A DNA stretch of 64,000 nt from Candidatus Stoquefichus sp. Lineage in GTDB: Bacteria; Bacillota_I; Bacilli_A; Erysipelotrichales; Coprobacillaceae. Position 1 is the stretch's first letter. Every line of letters starts with the position of its first letter. The notes beneath the pieces were generated by a model that saw only the letters and a program-made list of their open reading frames with translations, was not told the DNA's origin and did no database searches. The stretch covers positions 1 to 64,000 of the forward strand of contig JAETUM010000015.1 of NCBI GenBank assembly GCA_021768625.1, in the 5' to 3' direction. This document shows positions 1 through 7,508 of this stretch, one piece after another. The position numbers and the translations under genes were made by a program.

Positions 1-116
1 CTTTCTTCCTTCTTTGATTTTCATAACAATCAAAGAAATTATAGCAATCAAAAATATAAATCCATAAATAATAGGTCGTAGATACTGATTAAATAATCAT
101 TAATACAAAAGCCACA
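1..116. repeat. Long inverted repeat, left copy (>=116 bp)
   Basis: Positions 1-116 are the exact reverse complement of 51155-51270, 51 kb away. Within it lies a 10-bp hairpin with arms TTCTTTGATT and AATCAAAGAA on the minus strand. The left copy starts at base 1, so its true end lies outside the window. In the right copy this sequence leads into a small gene at 51302, so a paralogue may lie to the left on the minus strand (inference). Confidence 0.9.
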
Positions 117-139
117 GCAAAATGACGAGGTAAGCAACA

Positions 140-235
140 ATGGCAACATTAAATACTATTTCTGATGTACTAATAATAGCAATGTTAGTAGTGTACATTG
201 GTATATTGTTTTACAGTGCAATAAGTTCTTGACAA
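140..235 (+). CDS. Small hydrophobic membrane peptide (31 aa)
   Basis: A 31-residue reading frame starts with ATG at 140, about 8 nt after a GAGGTAAG ribosome binding site. It is almost entirely one membrane-spanning helix (residues about 8-27, rich in V, I and L) with a short N-terminus and no charged tail. Its last codons overlap the promoter at 229-257. A second single-helix protein at 50784 sits beside the other copy of the inverted repeat, so a small membrane protein accompanies both ends. Function is unknown; holin-like or regulatory roles are only guesses. Short length limits certainty. Confidence 0.5.
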
Positions 236-257
236 ACAATAGTTTTGTAAGTATAAT
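229..257 (+). promoter_or_regulatory. Consensus sigma-A promoter for the adhesin operon
   Basis: TTGACA at 229-234 and TATAAT at 252-257 with a 17-bp spacer, a perfect consensus. It drives the transcript that meets the terminator at 274-302 before the gene at 436. The -35 region resembles the promoter at 51000 (both TTGACAAACAA). Confidence 0.85.
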
Positions 258-273
258 AAAATAAGAAAAGATG

Positions 274-302
274 AAAGAAACCGAGCAATTGGTTTCTTTT
301 TT
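274..302 (+). terminator. Leader terminator/attenuator
   Basis: AAAGAAACC (274-282) pairs with GGTTTCTTT (291-299), and a T-run follows. It lies only about 15 nt beyond the predicted transcription start and upstream of the adhesin gene, so it should stop transcription unless overridden. The same arrangement recurs at 7441, 24331, 42392 and 44949. Confidence 0.8.
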
Positions 303-354
303 GTGCTTTTTAAAATTAAATTGTATGTTTATTAATGAAAGAAAGGGTGAGTTT

Positions 355-378
355 ATGAAATGGCAAAATAGCTCATAG
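355..378 (+). CDS. Possible 7-aa leader peptide
   Basis: ATG at 355 follows a strong AAGGGTGAG site and encodes only MKWQNSS before TAG. It lies between the attenuator and the adhesin gene. The strong ribosome binding site is the only support; it may be a translated leader or chance. Confidence 0.3.
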   Translation: MKWQNSS

Positions 379-435
379 ATTAATTAAAAGTAAAATAAGT
401 AAGTGCTTTAAACACGGAAAGGAACGAATTAAATT

Positions 436-3400
436 ATGAAAACAAAAAAGAAAAATATCTTAAAGAGAATGATGTCAGTTATATTGACCGTTCTTATGGT
501 ATTATGCAGTGTACCTATGACATCATTTGCAAGTGGTATGAATTTAGGTCAGCAGAATAACAATGCTGAAATTGACATATCAGTTTCAACGCATTATGGA
601 CACGAACTTCATACCACAACAGTAAATGGACAGACATATCCATTGTTTTGTATAGAATATGGCAAAAAAAGCCCATCTGTTTCAACTCTTGGAAGTCAAG
701 GTCGTCCAGCAGATGCAACTTCTCTTGAAGCAGCAGAATGGATTTTTGCAGGATATTATATGGTACACGGCAATGATATTGATTGGCTTGATATGGCTTA
801 TGCACAGAAAAAAACTTGGGAAATTACAGGAAGCAATACCTCTTGGACATTTTCTGATGCAGGCTACAGAGCTTGGTGCGAACAAGCTGAAAGAAATATG
901 AGAAATATTGAAGCCAAGCCTTCATTTGATGGTCAAAATCTTGGAAAGTTTTTAGCAGGTAAATCATATTCAATTCCAGATACTAATGGAGTATTAAAAG
1001 ATTATCCTGCATTTGAACAAAATAAAAATGATGGAATAATTATCATTCACGAAGCAAATTCTAATGTCCTTACTATTACTATTGATAAGAATTGCACTAA
1101 AGAATATTTTGCTTTAGAAGATATAATTTATAAGCAAATGACAGGTGACGATGCAAATTGTTTAATATATAATGCAAAAACAGGTGGTACTCAAAAACTT
1201 TTATATTCTGCATATTATGACCCTGTGGATATAGTATTTTCTGGAAATGTTACTCCACTTGGCAAAACAGAAATCACAAAACAAGACCATTGGGGAGCAT
1301 CAGTTAATGGTGCAAGATTTGGTTTGTTTACAGATGCAGGTTGTACAAATAAGGTAGCAGAAGCCACATCAAATGGCGGTAAAGTAGTATTTGAATATTT
1401 AGAGCCAAAAAACTACTTTGTAAAAGAATTGTCAGCTCCACAAGGTTATTTGTTAGATGAAAAGGTAATAAGCGTAAATGTTGAAAGCAATAAAACAGCT
1501 ACTTCAACAGTTATCAATGATGAGCCTACAGGTAATATTACATTAACAAAAGAACTTGATACCAGAAAAACAAATGGTAAATTTGGTGATGTAAAGATAT
1601 GGGAAGCCACATATACTCTTATGGCAAAAACTGACATCAAGAGTAAAGCAGGTACTCACACCTTCTATAAAGCAGGTGAAGTAATCAGCACGAAATATAT
1701 TACCAATAAAGACGGTTTCACAGGTACAGTTACTTGGGAAGGACTACCACTTGGTGAATATACAGTTTTTGAAGAAACAGCACCGTATGGAACTTTTAAA
1801 GATACTAACAGATATGATGTAACATTATCATACAAAGACCAGACAACACCAATTATTATTAATAATACAACCAAAAGTATAGATGTACTGAAATCTATGA
1901 AAGTAAACATCTATAAAACAGGAACAAACGGTGATGCTGTTGTATTAGACGGTGTTGAAGGTGCAGAATTTACAATTAAGCTCAAAGCAGATTATGAAAA
2001 TGCTCTGGCACAGGGTTACACATATAACGAAATCTGGGCTACAAAAAATGATAGTGGAAAATGGGAAGTTAATGGCAAGGCTGTTAATGTTTCAGATGCA
2101 AGAGTGGAACAGGCTCTTAAAATTGCTCCTAACTATGATGTGATTACTACAGATGCCGAAGGTAATGCTGTAAGTACATATCTTCCATTTAGTTGGTATA
2201 TCTGCAAAGAAACAAAGACCCCAAAGGATTTTGAAAGCTGTAAAGATTTTTCATTTGAAATTAAAAATGATGAAAGCGAAATGTCTGTTGAAAAGCAGGT
2301 GAAATTTATTGTTCCTAACAATAAGCCTTTTGAAGCTCCTGTAAAAATGATTAAAGTTGATGCTGATAGTGGAAAATTAGTTACACTTACATCAACAAAC
2401 TTCAAAATCAGAGCAACAGAGAATATTTATGATACTTCTACAGGAAGTGTAAAATATGCTAAAGGTGAATTTGTTAAAGCGAAAGTCGGAAATTCTTGGT
2501 ATGATGAATTTATGACTAACAGTGATGGCTATGTTGTTCCGACAACAGGCAACACATACGCATCAACAAATGATGAAAAGGGAACAGTAACTACACCATT
2601 TAAGTTACCTGCTGGCAACTACGAAATTTGTGAAATAAAAACAGCAAAGGGCTTTTTAGTTCCAGACGGAAATAAACCATTTGTTATTACGAATGTATTA
2701 GGAAATGATACAGATGCAGATGGTGATGTCATTGTTCCTGTAACAATTAAAAATAAACAGCCTAAAGCAAATCTGATAATTAACAAAGATTTTGAGTTAA
2801 GAGAAGGTATGGATTTATCTCTTATTAATGTTGATTATACTAAAGTAGCTTTTGAATTAACAGCAGCCGAGAATATTATTGATATGGCTGATGGAAGCAT
2901 TGTCTATGAAAAAGGCTCAACAATTGACACATATCATCTTGATAAAAACGGAAAGTTGGAAATCAATGATTTGTGGATTGGCGAGTATAATTTCAAAGAG
3001 GTTTCAACGATAGATGGTGCTGTTCTTGATGACACTGTATATTCTGTAAAGTTTGAAGCAAAGGACAGTACAACAAAAGAATATACAGAAACCTTCAGTA
3101 TAGTAAACTATACAACCGAACTTGATATTAGTAAAACTGATATTACAGGAGAAAAGGAAATTGAAGGTGCAGAACTAACAATTGTTGATAAGGACAACAA
3201 TATTATCGACAATTGGATTTCAACTACTGAAAGTCATAAAATTGAGGGCTTAAATGTTGATGAAACATATACACTTATTGAGGAAATAGCAAGTAATGGT
3301 ATCGTAACTGCTAACTCTATTGATTTCACAGTAACAAATACAGCCGAAGTTCAGAAGGTAATTATGAAGGATAAGGCTGTTGGAATTACAAAAACAGATA

Positions 3401-4539
3401 TTGACGGAAATATTGTCAAGGGTGCTGAATTACAAATCACTAATGATAAAACAAAGCAGATTGTTGACAAATGGACTACAGGACAGCATTTGTTTGATGT
3501 AACAGATGAAATGAAAGCTGATTTGTCAGAAGGTAAAACAGTATCAGACTTGTTTATTAATGAGAATGACAGTACAGTTAAATATGTTATTACACCAATT
3601 ATGGATAGTAATAATTATTCATTGACGCTTCAAAGTGATGGGGTTACAGATTATTATGTGATTGATATTAATGGTGATGAAACAATCCATTTAGCAAGCG
3701 GTCTTATTGAAGAAAATTCATATACTGCGACTGAAATCTCAACACCGTCTGAATTTGTTACAGCAACACCAATTCAATTTGATGTAACATCAGAAAAGGA
3801 AAATCAGCTTATCAGTATGATTGATAAAAAAGTAGAAATTTCAAAGGTAGATGTTACAACAGGCGAAGAATTGGAAGGTGCGGAGCTTTCAATTTCTGAT
3901 AAAGAAGGCAATATTATTGAAGAATGGACTTCTACAAAAACTGTACACGTTGTTACAGGCTTGGAAGAAGGAAAAACTTACATATTGACTGAAAAGACAG
4001 CACCGTATGGCTTCGAGATTGCCGAAAGTATTGAATTTACAGTAAGTACCGATAAGCAGACACAGAGAGTTGTAATGAAAGATGATTATATTTATTCATC
4101 TGTAAGAGTTATAAAATGTGATATTACAACAAAGAAGCCAATTGTTTCAAATGAGTTTGAATTTTCAATTTATGCAGATAAGGAATGTACACAGCTTATT
4201 TCAACAAGCGGAGCTAACAAAGACGAAGGTACAGCTTTGTTTGAAAGGCTGAAATATGGTACATTCTATATTTGTGAAACCAAAGCTCCGTTAGGTTACT
4301 CATTAAGCGACCAAGTTGTTGAAATTGTAATCAATGAAAATGGTGTTACTGCTGATGGAGTAAGTCTTGAAGAAAGTGATGGAGTTTATTCATTTGAATA
4401 TTATGATGAATTATTGCCTATTATTAATACAGGTGATGTTAATAATACAGTAAAATTAGCTGTAATGGGTGGATTACTTGTTGTATTTATTATTATTTTC
4501 GTTCTTGTAAGCAAGAAAATGAAAAAGAACAAAAAATAA
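436..4539 (+). CDS. Sortase-anchored adhesin with thioester domain and Cna-B repeats (1367 aa)
   Basis: A very large surface protein. A signal peptide (about 1-32) is followed by a thioester-type domain: Cys72 in YPLFCIEYG and Gln124 in AYAQKKTW are the expected cross-linking pair, which in this family can bond covalently to host surfaces. A series of Cna-B-type beta domains follows (repeated forms of GAEFTI, KTAPYGF and LPLGEYTV), expected to carry stabilising isopeptide bonds. The C-terminus has PIINTGD, a membrane helix (about 1340-1360) and a KKMKKNKK tail, the layout of a sortase substrate. The motif is not canonical LPXTG, but the next gene carries a related IIDTGD, so the class B sortase at 10123 is the likely enzyme. 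It follows a promoter and attenuator. An adhesin for mating contact or gut attachment is the likely role. Confidence 0.88.
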   Translation: MKTKKKNILKRMMSVILTVLMVLCSVPMTSFASGMNLGQQNNNAEIDISVSTHYGHELHTTTVNGQTYPLFCIEYGKKSPSVSTLGSQGRPADATSLEAAEWIFAGYYMVHGNDIDWLDMAYAQKKTWEITGSNTSWTFSDAGYRAWCEQAERNMRNIEAKPSFDGQNLGKFLAGKSYSIPDTNGVLKDYPAFEQNKNDGIIIIHEANSNVLTITIDKNCTKEYFALEDIIYKQMTGDDANCLIYNAKTGGTQKLLYSAYYDPVDIVFSGNVTPLGKTEITKQDHWGASVNGARFGLFTDAGCTNKVAEATSNGGKVVFEYLEPKNYFVKELSAPQGYLLDEKVISVNVESNKTATSTVINDEPTGNITLTKELDTRKTNGKFGDVKIWEATYTLMAKTDIKSKAGTHTFYKAGEVISTKYITNKDGFTGTVTWEGLPLGEYTVFEETAPYGTFKDTNRYDVTLSYKDQTTPIIINNTTKSIDVLKSMKVNIYKTGTNGDAVVLDGVEGAEFTIKLKADYENALAQGYTYNEIWATKNDSGKWEVNGKAVNVSDARVEQALKIAPNYDVITTDAEGNAVSTYLPFSWYICKETKTPKDFESCKDFSFEIKNDESEMSVEKQVKFIVPNNKPFEAPVKMIKVDADSGKLVTLTSTNFKIRATENIYDTSTGSVKYAKGEFVKAKVGNSWYDEFMTNSDGYVVPTTGNTYASTNDEKGTVTTPFKLPAGNYEICEIKTAKGFLVPDGNKPFVITNVLGNDTDADGDVIVPVTIKNKQPKANLIINKDFELREGMDLSLINVDYTKVAFELTAAENIIDMADGSIVYEKGSTIDTYHLDKNGKLEINDLWIGEYNFKEVSTIDGAVLDDTVYSVKFEAKDSTTKEYTETFSIVNYTTELDISKTDITGEKEIEGAELTIVDKDNNIIDNWISTTESHKIEGLNVDETYTLIEEIASNGIVTANSIDFTVTNTAEVQKVIMKDKAVGITKTDIDGNIVKGAELQITNDKTKQIVDKWTTGQHLFDVTDEMKADLSEGKTVSDLFINENDSTVKYVITPIMDSNNYSLTLQSDGVTDYYVIDINGDETIHLASGLIEENSYTATEISTPSEFVTATPIQFDVTSEKENQLISMIDKKVEISKVDVTTGEELEGAELSISDKEGNIIEEWTSTKTVHVVTGLEEGKTYILTEKTAPYGFEIAESIEFTVSTDKQTQRVVMKDDYIYSSVRVIKCDITTKKPIVSNEFEFSIYADKECTQLISTSGANKDEGTALFERLKYGTFYICETKAPLGYSLSDQVVEIVINENGVTADGVSLEESDGVYSFEYYDELLPIINTGDVNNTVKLAVMGGLLVVFIIIFVLVSKKMKKNKK

Positions 4540-4594
4540 TATTCAAGGGTGTATCTCAACTTTTAAATGAGAATGTTAGAGTAACAAACACAAA

Positions 4595-4622
4595 GCAAGG
4601 AAGAAAGAATATTCTTCCTTGC
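4595..4622 (+). other. Intercistronic hairpin
   Basis: A perfect 11-bp stem, GCAAGGAAGAA (4595-4605) with TTCTTCCTTGC (4612-4622), has no T-run after it and ends just before the ribosome binding site of the next gene. It is more likely an RNA stability or processing element than a terminator. Confidence 0.6.
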
Positions 4623-4642
4623 AATATTAAGAGGTGAGCGTT

Positions 4643-6220
4643 ATGAATACAAAAGAAAAAAAATCAATCAGAAAAATATTAGCAATATTATTTGTAGTTG
4701 TAGTCTTTGCTACAATTCCTGTATCAACAGTATTTGCAAGCGGTGATACAAGAACATCTACAACAACCACGAAACAAACAACTGTGAGTGGCTGTGAAGA
4801 TGATAAACATAGTATGCCAATAGGCGATATTGGAAAATGGTTTAACAACAAAGCCGAATTACAAACATATGTTAATGGAGTAATTGCTGAATGGCGAACA
4901 AAACTTGTTAATGGAACAATAACACAAGAAGAATATAATAAAAACGCACCTACAGGATATGAAGCGTGGTCTTGTGCAAAATGTGGTATGTGGACAGGGA
5001 ATTTTAAATATCGTGATGTAACAGAGCCATCAACAAGTCATACACACACTTGGGATAATGGTGTAGTTACGAAACCTGCAACCTGTACCGAAAAAGGTGT
5101 AAAAACATATACTTGCAGTGGTTGTGGGGAAACCAGAACAGAAGCAATTGCAGAAACAGACCATAATTATATAGCAACTGTAATCAGACCTACTTGTACA
5201 ACAAGTGGTAAAACAATTCATAAGTGTTCAAATTGCAATTCATCTTATGAAGATGGTTTTATTGAAGCAACAGGACACGATTACAGATATGTAGCCAATA
5301 ATGATGGAACACATAAGAAAATATGTAAAGCCTGTTCTTATACTGTTACTGAAAATTGTAACAAGGTAAAGCAAGGCGATTATTATGTTTGCAGTGAGTG
5401 TTCGGCAAAGTATGAAGATACTAAACCAACAGAGCCAAGTACAGAGCCACCGACAAGCCACACGCATACTTGGGATAATGGTGTAGTTACAAAACCTGCA
5501 ACCTGTACTGAAAAAGGTGTAAAAACATATACTTGTAGTGGCTGTGGCGAAGCCAGAACAGAAGCAATTGCGGAAACAGGTCATAAATATGTGGCGACTG
5601 TAATCAAACCGACTTGTACAACAAGTGGAAAAACGGTTTATAAGTGTGAAAACTGTAATTCTTCCTATGATGCAGACTATATTGAAGCCACAGGACACGA
5701 TTATAAATATGTAGCCAATAATGACGGTACACATAAGAAGGTATGTAATATTTGTTCTGATACGGTTATTGAAAGCTGTAGCAAGGTAAAACAGGATAAT
5801 TCTTTTATATGTAGTTATTGTAAGGCTGTGTATGATGATGCAACAGTAACAGAGCCATCAACTGACCCTGTTACAAAGCCAAATCCGACAGAGCCAAGCA
5901 CCAATAAGCCTACAAAACCGTCAGAGCCTACTACAAGCCCAAATGAAAATACAACGGACAAAGACAATACTGATGTTACATCTGTTGTAAAAGACGAAAA
6001 TAAGGCTACCACAGAGGACGAGAACAGCACCGCAGACAACATTAATAAGAACACAGACAAGAAAAGTCCAAAAACAGGAGCAGAGATAATTGATACAGGT
6101 GATAATGCACCAATGAATATCATAATTCTTTGTGCAAGTGCTGGATTGATTGTTCTGGCTGTAGTATTAATGCTGAAAGCAAGACAAAATAAAAATTTGA
6201 CAAATATCAAAATAGAATAA
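4643..6220 (+). CDS. Cell-wall-anchored Cys/His-repeat surface protein (525 aa)
   Basis: Signal peptide (about 1-32), a short unique region, then repeats of about 45 residues built on a Thr-Trp-Asn-Gly core and paired Cys-x-x-Cys motifs (for example TCSGCGE, KCSNCNSSY, KICKACSY). The whole block of about 140 residues is duplicated. A Pro/Thr/Glu-rich linker, the sorting motif SPKTG, IIDTGD, a membrane helix and a basic tail complete it. SPKTG is the kind of motif used by clostridial class B sortases. ATG 4643 is preferred to the upstream GTG because it sits 5 nt after AGAGGTGAG. It is probably co-transcribed with the adhesin. The repeats may bind zinc or form disulphide-stabilised stalks; the ligand is unknown. 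Confidence 0.82.
   Translation: MNTKEKKSIRKILAILFVVVVFATIPVSTVFASGDTRTSTTTTKQTTVSGCEDDKHSMPIGDIGKWFNNKAELQTYVNGVIAEWRTKLVNGTITQEEYNKNAPTGYEAWSCAKCGMWTGNFKYRDVTEPSTSHTHTWDNGVVTKPATCTEKGVKTYTCSGCGETRTEAIAETDHNYIATVIRPTCTTSGKTIHKCSNCNSSYEDGFIEATGHDYRYVANNDGTHKKICKACSYTVTENCNKVKQGDYYVCSECSAKYEDTKPTEPSTEPPTSHTHTWDNGVVTKPATCTEKGVKTYTCSGCGEARTEAIAETGHKYVATVIKPTCTTSGKTVYKCENCNSSYDADYIEATGHDYKYVANNDGTHKKVCNICSDTVIESCSKVKQDNSFICSYCKAVYDDATVTEPSTDPVTKPNPTEPSTNKPTKPSEPTTSPNENTTDKDNTDVTSVVKDENKATTEDENSTADNINKNTDKKSPKTGAEIIDTGDNAPMNIIILCASAGLIVLAVVLMLKARQNKNLTNIKIE
6196..6211. repeat. Degenerate junction palindrome
   Basis: TTTGACAAATATCAAA overlaps the last codons of the preceding gene. It matches the recurrent GACANNTGTC palindrome except for one base in the right arm. 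Confidence 0.45.
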
Positions 6221-6236
6221 CAAACATTAAAATAAT

Positions 6237-6344
6237 AAAAGTGGCAAGTTCGAGCCATAAATCGAAACTTAAAAAAGCGGTAAGTCTGTACCGTAAATTA
6301 GACCTCAAAAAAGCAGATATTCCTTGCTGTAAGTAGGAACATAA
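6237..6344 (+). ncRNA. Array 1: three tandem type III antitoxin-like pseudoknot repeats
   Basis: Three tandem units of 34, 36 and 36 nt each begin with an A-run. Each can form an H-type pseudoknot. Stem 1: TGGC 6242/GCCA 6254; CGGTA 6278/TACCG 6289; GCAG 6313/CTGT 6327. Stem 2: AAGTTCGA 6246/TCGAAACTT 6262 (one bulge); GTCT 6284/AGAC 6300; TTCCT 6320/AGGAA 6335. The paired bases differ between units but pairing is kept, and the outer stem-1 pair is G-U in every unit, as in array 2. The array ends in its own terminator. The promoter is unclear; it may be read from the upstream gene. It looks like a second, divergent ToxI-type array. Confidence 0.65.
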
Positions 6345-6352
6345 AAAAAGAG

Positions 6353-6388
6353 AAACGAGATGGGCTTTATAAGTTCATCTCGTTTTGT
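6353..6388 (+). terminator. Intrinsic terminator after array 1
   Basis: AAACGAGATG (6353-6362) pairs with CATCTCGTTT (6376-6385), followed by T-rich sequence. It separates array 1 from the promoter of array 2. Confidence 0.75.
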
Positions 6389-6423
6389 TAATAGCGATTT
6401 TTAAACAAATTTGATAAAACTAC

Positions 6424-6452
6424 TTGAATTATGAAATAAATTATGGTAAAAT
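6424..6452 (+). promoter_or_regulatory. Promoter of the antitoxin RNA
   Basis: TTGAAT at 6424-6429 and TAAAAT at 6447-6452 with a 17-bp spacer place a transcription start near 6459, just before the first repeat of array 2. Confidence 0.65.
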
Positions 6453-6463
6453 GAATATAATAA

Positions 6464-6588
6464 TAAAGCATCTATGTGTTGATGTAAAAGCAGTTCTCAC
6501 ATCTGTCAAAGTGATAATAAAGCGGTTATCGTATCCGTTAAAAACGACAATAAAGCAGTTCTCACATCTGTCAAAGTGATAGTAAAAG
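6464..6588 (+). ncRNA. toxI: Type III antitoxin RNA (ToxI-like): one short and three full pseudoknot repeats
   Basis: Units begin at AGC 6467 (short, 22 nt), 6489, 6521 and 6554 (spacing 32 and 33). Stem 1: GCATC/GATGT, GCAG/CTGT, GCGG/CCGT, GCAG/CTGT. Stem 2: TCAC 6497/GTGA 6511, TCGT 6529/ACGA 6544, TCAC 6562/GTGA 6576. The change of TCAC/GTGA to TCGT/ACGA is compensatory, and the outer stem-1 pair is always G-U. In known type III systems such repeats are cut by the toxin and the pseudoknots then hold the toxin inactive. The array lies between a promoter and a terminator, directly ahead of the toxin gene, as expected for ToxIN/AbiQ loci. Confidence 0.85.
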
Positions 6589-6591
6589 AAG

Positions 6592-6627
6592 ATATGAGAG
6601 AGTGTGATAAGCACCCTCTCATATTTC
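6592..6627 (+). terminator. Terminator between antitoxin RNA and toxin gene
   Basis: ATATGAGAG (6592-6600) pairs with CTCTCATAT (6616-6624), followed by a weak T stretch. A leaky terminator here would set a high antitoxin-to-toxin RNA ratio, the usual arrangement in type III systems. Confidence 0.75.
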
Positions 6628-6645
6628 ATTATAGGAAGTGAAAAA

Positions 6646-7386
6646 ATGAAATGGTATGCCCTTAATAAAGAATATGTAAATTATTTAAAAAGATATGATT
6701 GTATCGTGCCAGATATTGAATATACAGGGCGACTTAAATGCTTTTTAGGAGTTGTCTTTAAAGGCGATAATGGAATAGATTACTTTGCTCCCTTAACATC
6801 ATATAAGCCTAAATTTACAACTATGAAAAACGATATTGACTTTTTCAAAATAGTTGGCACACAGGGTAAAATTTATGGTGCTATTGATATTAATAATATG
6901 TTGCCTGTATCACAAAGTGAATATACAGAAATCACTTTATATAATTTACCAACATTTAGAGAGTTCAACAATAAAAGAGAAATAAAATATTATTGGAAAT
7001 TATTAGAAACAGAATTATCTTGTATTAATGAAAAAGTTTTATTAGATAATGCAGAAAAATTATATAGATTTGTAATGCAATACCCTAATAGTCCTCTGGC
7101 TCAAAGATGTTGCAACTTTTCTTTATTAGAAGAAAAATGTATTGAATATAATAGAGTACAATCTTTATTACCAGAATTAAAAAGGATTACTCAAAAAGAA
7201 GATTTGTATTATATTTATGACAATCTTGATAATAAAGATAAATTTGAAAATGTTGTTATACAGATAGAGAGTACAGAAGGAATTACAAATGTTCAAGAAT
7301 TAAGTCGAGAGAAAATAAATAACTTTAATCGGAATGATACAAAAGAAATAAATATTTTTGATGATTATGACGATTATGATTATTAG
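6646..7386 (+). CDS. toxN: ToxN/AbiQ-family endoribonuclease toxin (246 aa)
   Basis: Residues 1-170 show the ToxN/AbiQ layout: an N-terminal YVNYLKRYDCIVP segment, the YFAPLTSYK stretch (about 46-54), a middle MLPV strand and the C-terminal CCNFSLLEEKC helix (about 155-165). ToxN enzymes cut A-rich RNA and can abort phage infection; the upstream repeat RNA is the antitoxin. The start at 6646 follows GGAAGTG. The protein is longer than usual for the family: residues 171-246 are an extra charged extension ending in DDYDDYDY, similar to the acidic tails of other proteins here. Family assignment is strong because of the paired repeat RNA; activity is inferred. Confidence 0.87.
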   Translation: MKWYALNKEYVNYLKRYDCIVPDIEYTGRLKCFLGVVFKGDNGIDYFAPLTSYKPKFTTMKNDIDFFKIVGTQGKIYGAIDINNMLPVSQSEYTEITLYNLPTFREFNNKREIKYYWKLLETELSCINEKVLLDNAEKLYRFVMQYPNSPLAQRCCNFSLLEEKCIEYNRVQSLLPELKRITQKEDLYYIYDNLDNKDKFENVVIQIESTEGITNVQELSREKINNFNRNDTKEINIFDDYDDYDY

Positions 7387-7398
7387 TAAAAACAACTA

Positions 7399-7427
7399 TT
7401 GACATAAAAACATAAGTTTGGTATAAT
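7399..7427 (+). promoter_or_regulatory. Consensus promoter
   Basis: TTGACA 7399-7404 and TATAAT 7422-7427, spacer 17 bp. It starts the ardA-srtB-transfer operon. Confidence 0.85.
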
Positions 7428-7440
7428 AATATTGATGTAG

Positions 7441-7473
7441 AGAGAAACCTATAGAAATTGGGTTTCTCTTTTT
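7441..7473 (+). terminator. Leader terminator/attenuator
   Basis: AGAGAAACC (7441-7449) pairs with GGTTTCTCT (7461-7469) and a T-run follows. It lies about 8-15 nt after the predicted transcription start and ahead of the gene at 7509. Confidence 0.8.
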
Positions 7474-7508
7474 GCGTTTATAAATGTTAAAAAGAAAGAA
7501 GTGATAAT

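Noticed and set aside
1-116. Terminal repeat of an insertion sequence
   Set aside because: No transposase gene lies within either end, and the right copy sits in a small RNA/terminator region.
659-901. Small + strand frame inside the adhesin gene
   Set aside because: It overlaps a thioester domain in another frame and has no ribosome binding site.
5240-5734. Long minus-strand frame opposite the Cys-rich surface protein
   Set aside because: It is the shadow of a repeat region rich in Cys/Thr codons; no ribosome binding site, and the + strand gene has a signal peptide and sorting motif.
6237-6590. CRISPR array
   Set aside because: The repeats are short tandem units without unique spacers, form pseudoknots, and are next to a ToxN-like gene rather than cas genes.
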